Of a stretch of DNA of 64,000 nucleotides, positions 57,105 to 64,000 are shown one piece after another. The stretch spans positions 68,031,899-68,095,898 of the forward strand of contig CM075857.1 of the NCBI GenBank assembly GCA_037975125.1, read 5' to 3'. The stretch comes from Latrodectus hesperus. Lineage: Eukaryota; Arthropoda; Arachnida; Araneae; Theridiidae. Position 1 is the first letter of the stretch, and each line of letters starts with the position of its first letter. A model generated the notes under the pieces. It saw nothing but the letters and a program-made list of their open reading frames with translations, was not told the origin of the DNA and did no database searches. A program made the position numbers and the translations under genes.

Positions 57105-58502
57105 CACTACTGGCCATTACAATTGCTACACCAAGAAGGAATGCAAATAATAGAACGATATTTATTTGACACATACATTATAGTTGAAAGAACAAGTGGT
57201 TAGATTTACAGGAAATTAGGATGTCTAGATCTTGAGAAATCAGTACCCAGAGCAGCCACCTCTGTCTGCAAAAACAGCATTTATCCGCCTAGACATGGAG
57301 TCAAACAGAGATTGTATGGCATGTACGGAGATCTCAGTCCATGCAGCTTCAACACTATGCCACAGTTGATCAACAGTAGTGGATGATGAGTGATGGCGTG
57401 CCAATCGCTCGGAAATCATTGACCACACGTTCTCAATTGGTGACAGATCAGGAGAACATGCTGGCCAGGGTAACAGTCGAGCCTGTTCTGTATCAAGGAA
57501 GTTCAGAACAGTACGGGCAACATGCGGTCGTGCATTATCCTGTTGAAACAAAGCATTAGGGAGGCCTCGAAGATAGGGCAGAGCCATGGGCATTAACACA
57601 TCGGAAATGTAACGGTTGCTGTTCAAAGTGCCGGTAATGCGAACAAGAGGTGATCGAGACGTGTATCCAATGGCACCCCATACCATCACTCCAGCAGATG
57701 GGCCAGTATGGCGATGTCCAATGCAAGCTGGCAATGCGCGTCCTCCACGATGCCTCCAAACACTGATGCGGCCATCATGGTCCTGTATACAGAACCGAGA
57801 TTCATCTGTAAAGATGACGTGATGCCATTCCCGCATCCATGTTCATCGCTGATCACACCATTGAAGGCGCTCCTGTCTGTGACGCAGCGTCAACAGTATT
57901 CGAATCCATGGTCGCCATGCAGACAATCCATACTGCAGCAAACGTCGTCGAACTGTTCGAGCAGAAATTTGTTGCCTTGCAAATGACTCCATTTCTCGAC
58001 TCAGAGTTCATGACGTGGCTGTACGATCCCTTGTGACCATGAGGATAAGATGTCTGTCTTCTCTGCTGTTAGTGATGGGGGTTCGCTGAGATCCTGCATG
58101 ATGTTCCGTATGATTGTCCTGAACCCATCGATTCCATATTCTGCTTACAGTCATGGGGTCTCGACCGACGCGAGCAGCAATATTGCGATACGATCCCGGT
58201 AGGCTATAATCCTTCCTCAATCAAAATCAGATACGTGCTGATAGGCATTTCTTCTTCTTACACGAGGCATTACAACAACTTTCTTTGCCGAAAACAACGT
58301 TGCAACGGAAACTGAGTATGAGAAAACTGTTGTCAAATCTCTGGTTTTATACACATTGTAGATTTCGCTACTGTCGCCTGCTTTGTATGAATGCGCTGAA
58401 AATGTAACCATTTGCATATCACAGCAAGTTCTACTTGTCATGCAAATTTCACGTGTGTGGTGTGTCGCTTTCTTGGTGTAGCAATTTTAATGGCCAGTAG
58501 TG
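57105..58502 (-). mobile_element. Near-complete Tc1-type transposon
   Basis: Left end CACTACTGGCCATTACAATT at 57105 and, on the minus strand, CACTACTGGCCATTAAAATT ending at 58502. The match continues to GCTACACCAAGAA with one mismatch, giving inverted ends of about 33 bases. TA follows the right end (58503-58504); the left flank is TG, a likely mutated TA. The 1398-bp length is normal for Tc1. The single gene on the minus strand is described separately. Of the DNA transposons here it is the best preserved. Confidence 0.95.
57240..58270 (-). pseudogene. Tc1 transposase with intact DD34E but broken N-terminus
   Basis: The gene starts at an ATG (58268-58270) with MPRVRRRNAYQHVSDFD, then meets a stop and frame change near 58215, where about 10 bases appear lost from the first helix-turn-helix. 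A second frame (58220-58008) gives YRNIAARVGRDPMTVSRIWN and RWVQDN, the rest of that domain. After another frame change, the catalytic domain is open for 198 codons (57836-57240). It has VIFTDESRFC (first Asp), ALFQQDNARPHVARTV (second Asp) and SPDLSPIENVWSMI with the Glu exactly 34 residues later (DD34E), ending in ADRGGCSGY. The nuclease part looks intact, but no full protein can be made. Cut-and-paste transposition at TA sites is the family role. Confidence 0.95.
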
Positions 58503-59283
58503 TATATGATCTAAATTTTTTACATCTTTTTTAACAGTATGTTTATTTTAATAATATTTAATATATAACTTGCTTTTTAACAAATGTACTCAACTTAGAA
58601 TACAAAATATGCTGCAAAGTTTTTTACTGGCTATAATGATAGGATAAATTCTACAAAAAATGATAACTATAGGATGCGTTAAAATTGATGGAAGGCAGAA
58701 AATACATATCATTACTTCTTTATTGGCTTTTATAAAAATATATAAATTTAATAATATAAATTTAAAACTGCATACACGTGGATATTTAATAAAGCGTTTT
58801 TAAATTAAAAAAAAAGAAACGTTACTTAAAAAAATATTTTTATATCCAGTAAACAGTATTTTAATAATTTGGTTTGACAACGTGTAGCGGCAATTAAAGA
58901 ATTTCTTAGAAATATTTTTTAAAAATTATATAAATACCCTTTAAAAAACAAAAGATTTTATTTGCTAAAAGATATCTGATAATTCTTAAACATATTTAAT
59001 TTAGTATTCTTAAACTGATGTAAAAATAAATTTTCTTGACTTATTACTTTGCTAATGAAACACATCTTTATATTATTTATTTTTTTCTTACGTAAATTTG
59101 AAATTTTATCAACTTTATCAAAGAAAAAATTAGTTACATATCTGGTAGTTGTATTATAAACATGCAGTTTCTTTTTTAAAATGAATACAATTACAACGTA
59201 TTTATTAATTTTTTCTCCTGTAAAACAACATTATTTTTATAATCTTCACTCTAAATTCACTAGTAATTGCTTTTAAATTTTTA
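58503..59283. other. AT-rich stretch, nothing recognised
   Basis: No feature seen. Confidence 0.5.

Positions 59284-64000
<4,717 letters not shown>

Noticed and set aside
57616..58036. Plus-strand frames of 65-92 codons over the Tc1 gene
   Set aside because: They are antisense shadows of the transposase on the minus strand.

Overview
The window is AT-rich eukaryotic DNA: long gene-poor stretches, many (TA)n, (CA)n and (TG)n microsatellites, and decayed transposable elements. I found no convincing intact host gene, tRNA, rRNA or CRISPR array. The mix of elements (several Tc1 lineages, Merlin, I/Jockey-group LINEs, Ty3/gypsy-type LTR element) points to an arthropod. The Tc1 and LINE relics look to me most like those of spiders, but that is from memory and unchecked.

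Layout. 1-4 kb: a dead Tc1 copy, a long (TA)n array inside a short palindrome, and a 25-bp minisatellite. 4-6.7 kb (minus): a decayed LINE with RT, RNase H, C-terminal zinc-finger-like and 3' UTR parts. 8.4 kb (minus): the 3' end of another LINE. 12.2-13.5 kb: a 255-bp MITE, a LINE tail and a Merlin (ISXO2/IS1016-type) transposase remnant. 15-22 kb: three Tc1 relics, microsatellites and a perfect 19-bp hairpin. 26.4-27.2 kb: an internally deleted Tc1 copy with both ends. 27.9-38.2 kb: three more inverted repeats and two related LINE tails. 40.76-46.72 kb: a complete but inactivated LTR retrotransposon. 53.97-55.48 kb: a Tc1-type element with doubled (IR/DR) ends. 57.1-58.5 kb: a near-complete Tc1 copy with an intact catalytic triad but a broken N-terminus.

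The most notable item is the LTR element. Its domains are of Ty3/gypsy type, but they run protease, integrase, reverse transcriptase, RNase H, so integrase lies upstream of RT as in Ty1/copia. One uninterrupted 307-codon frame spans the integrase C-terminus (GPY/F-like) and the start of RT, so the order is original and not a rearrangement. This matches the pol order of Gmr1-like elements. The copy carries a nested 305-bp solo LTR in its integrase gene, flanked by a 5-bp target duplication (TGCCA). Taking out the insert and one TGCCA brings the two halves of integrase into the same frame.

The elements do not form a working system together. They are a layered record of insertions, nested insertions, internal deletions and point decay. 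All boundaries and relationships were read by eye, without database searches.
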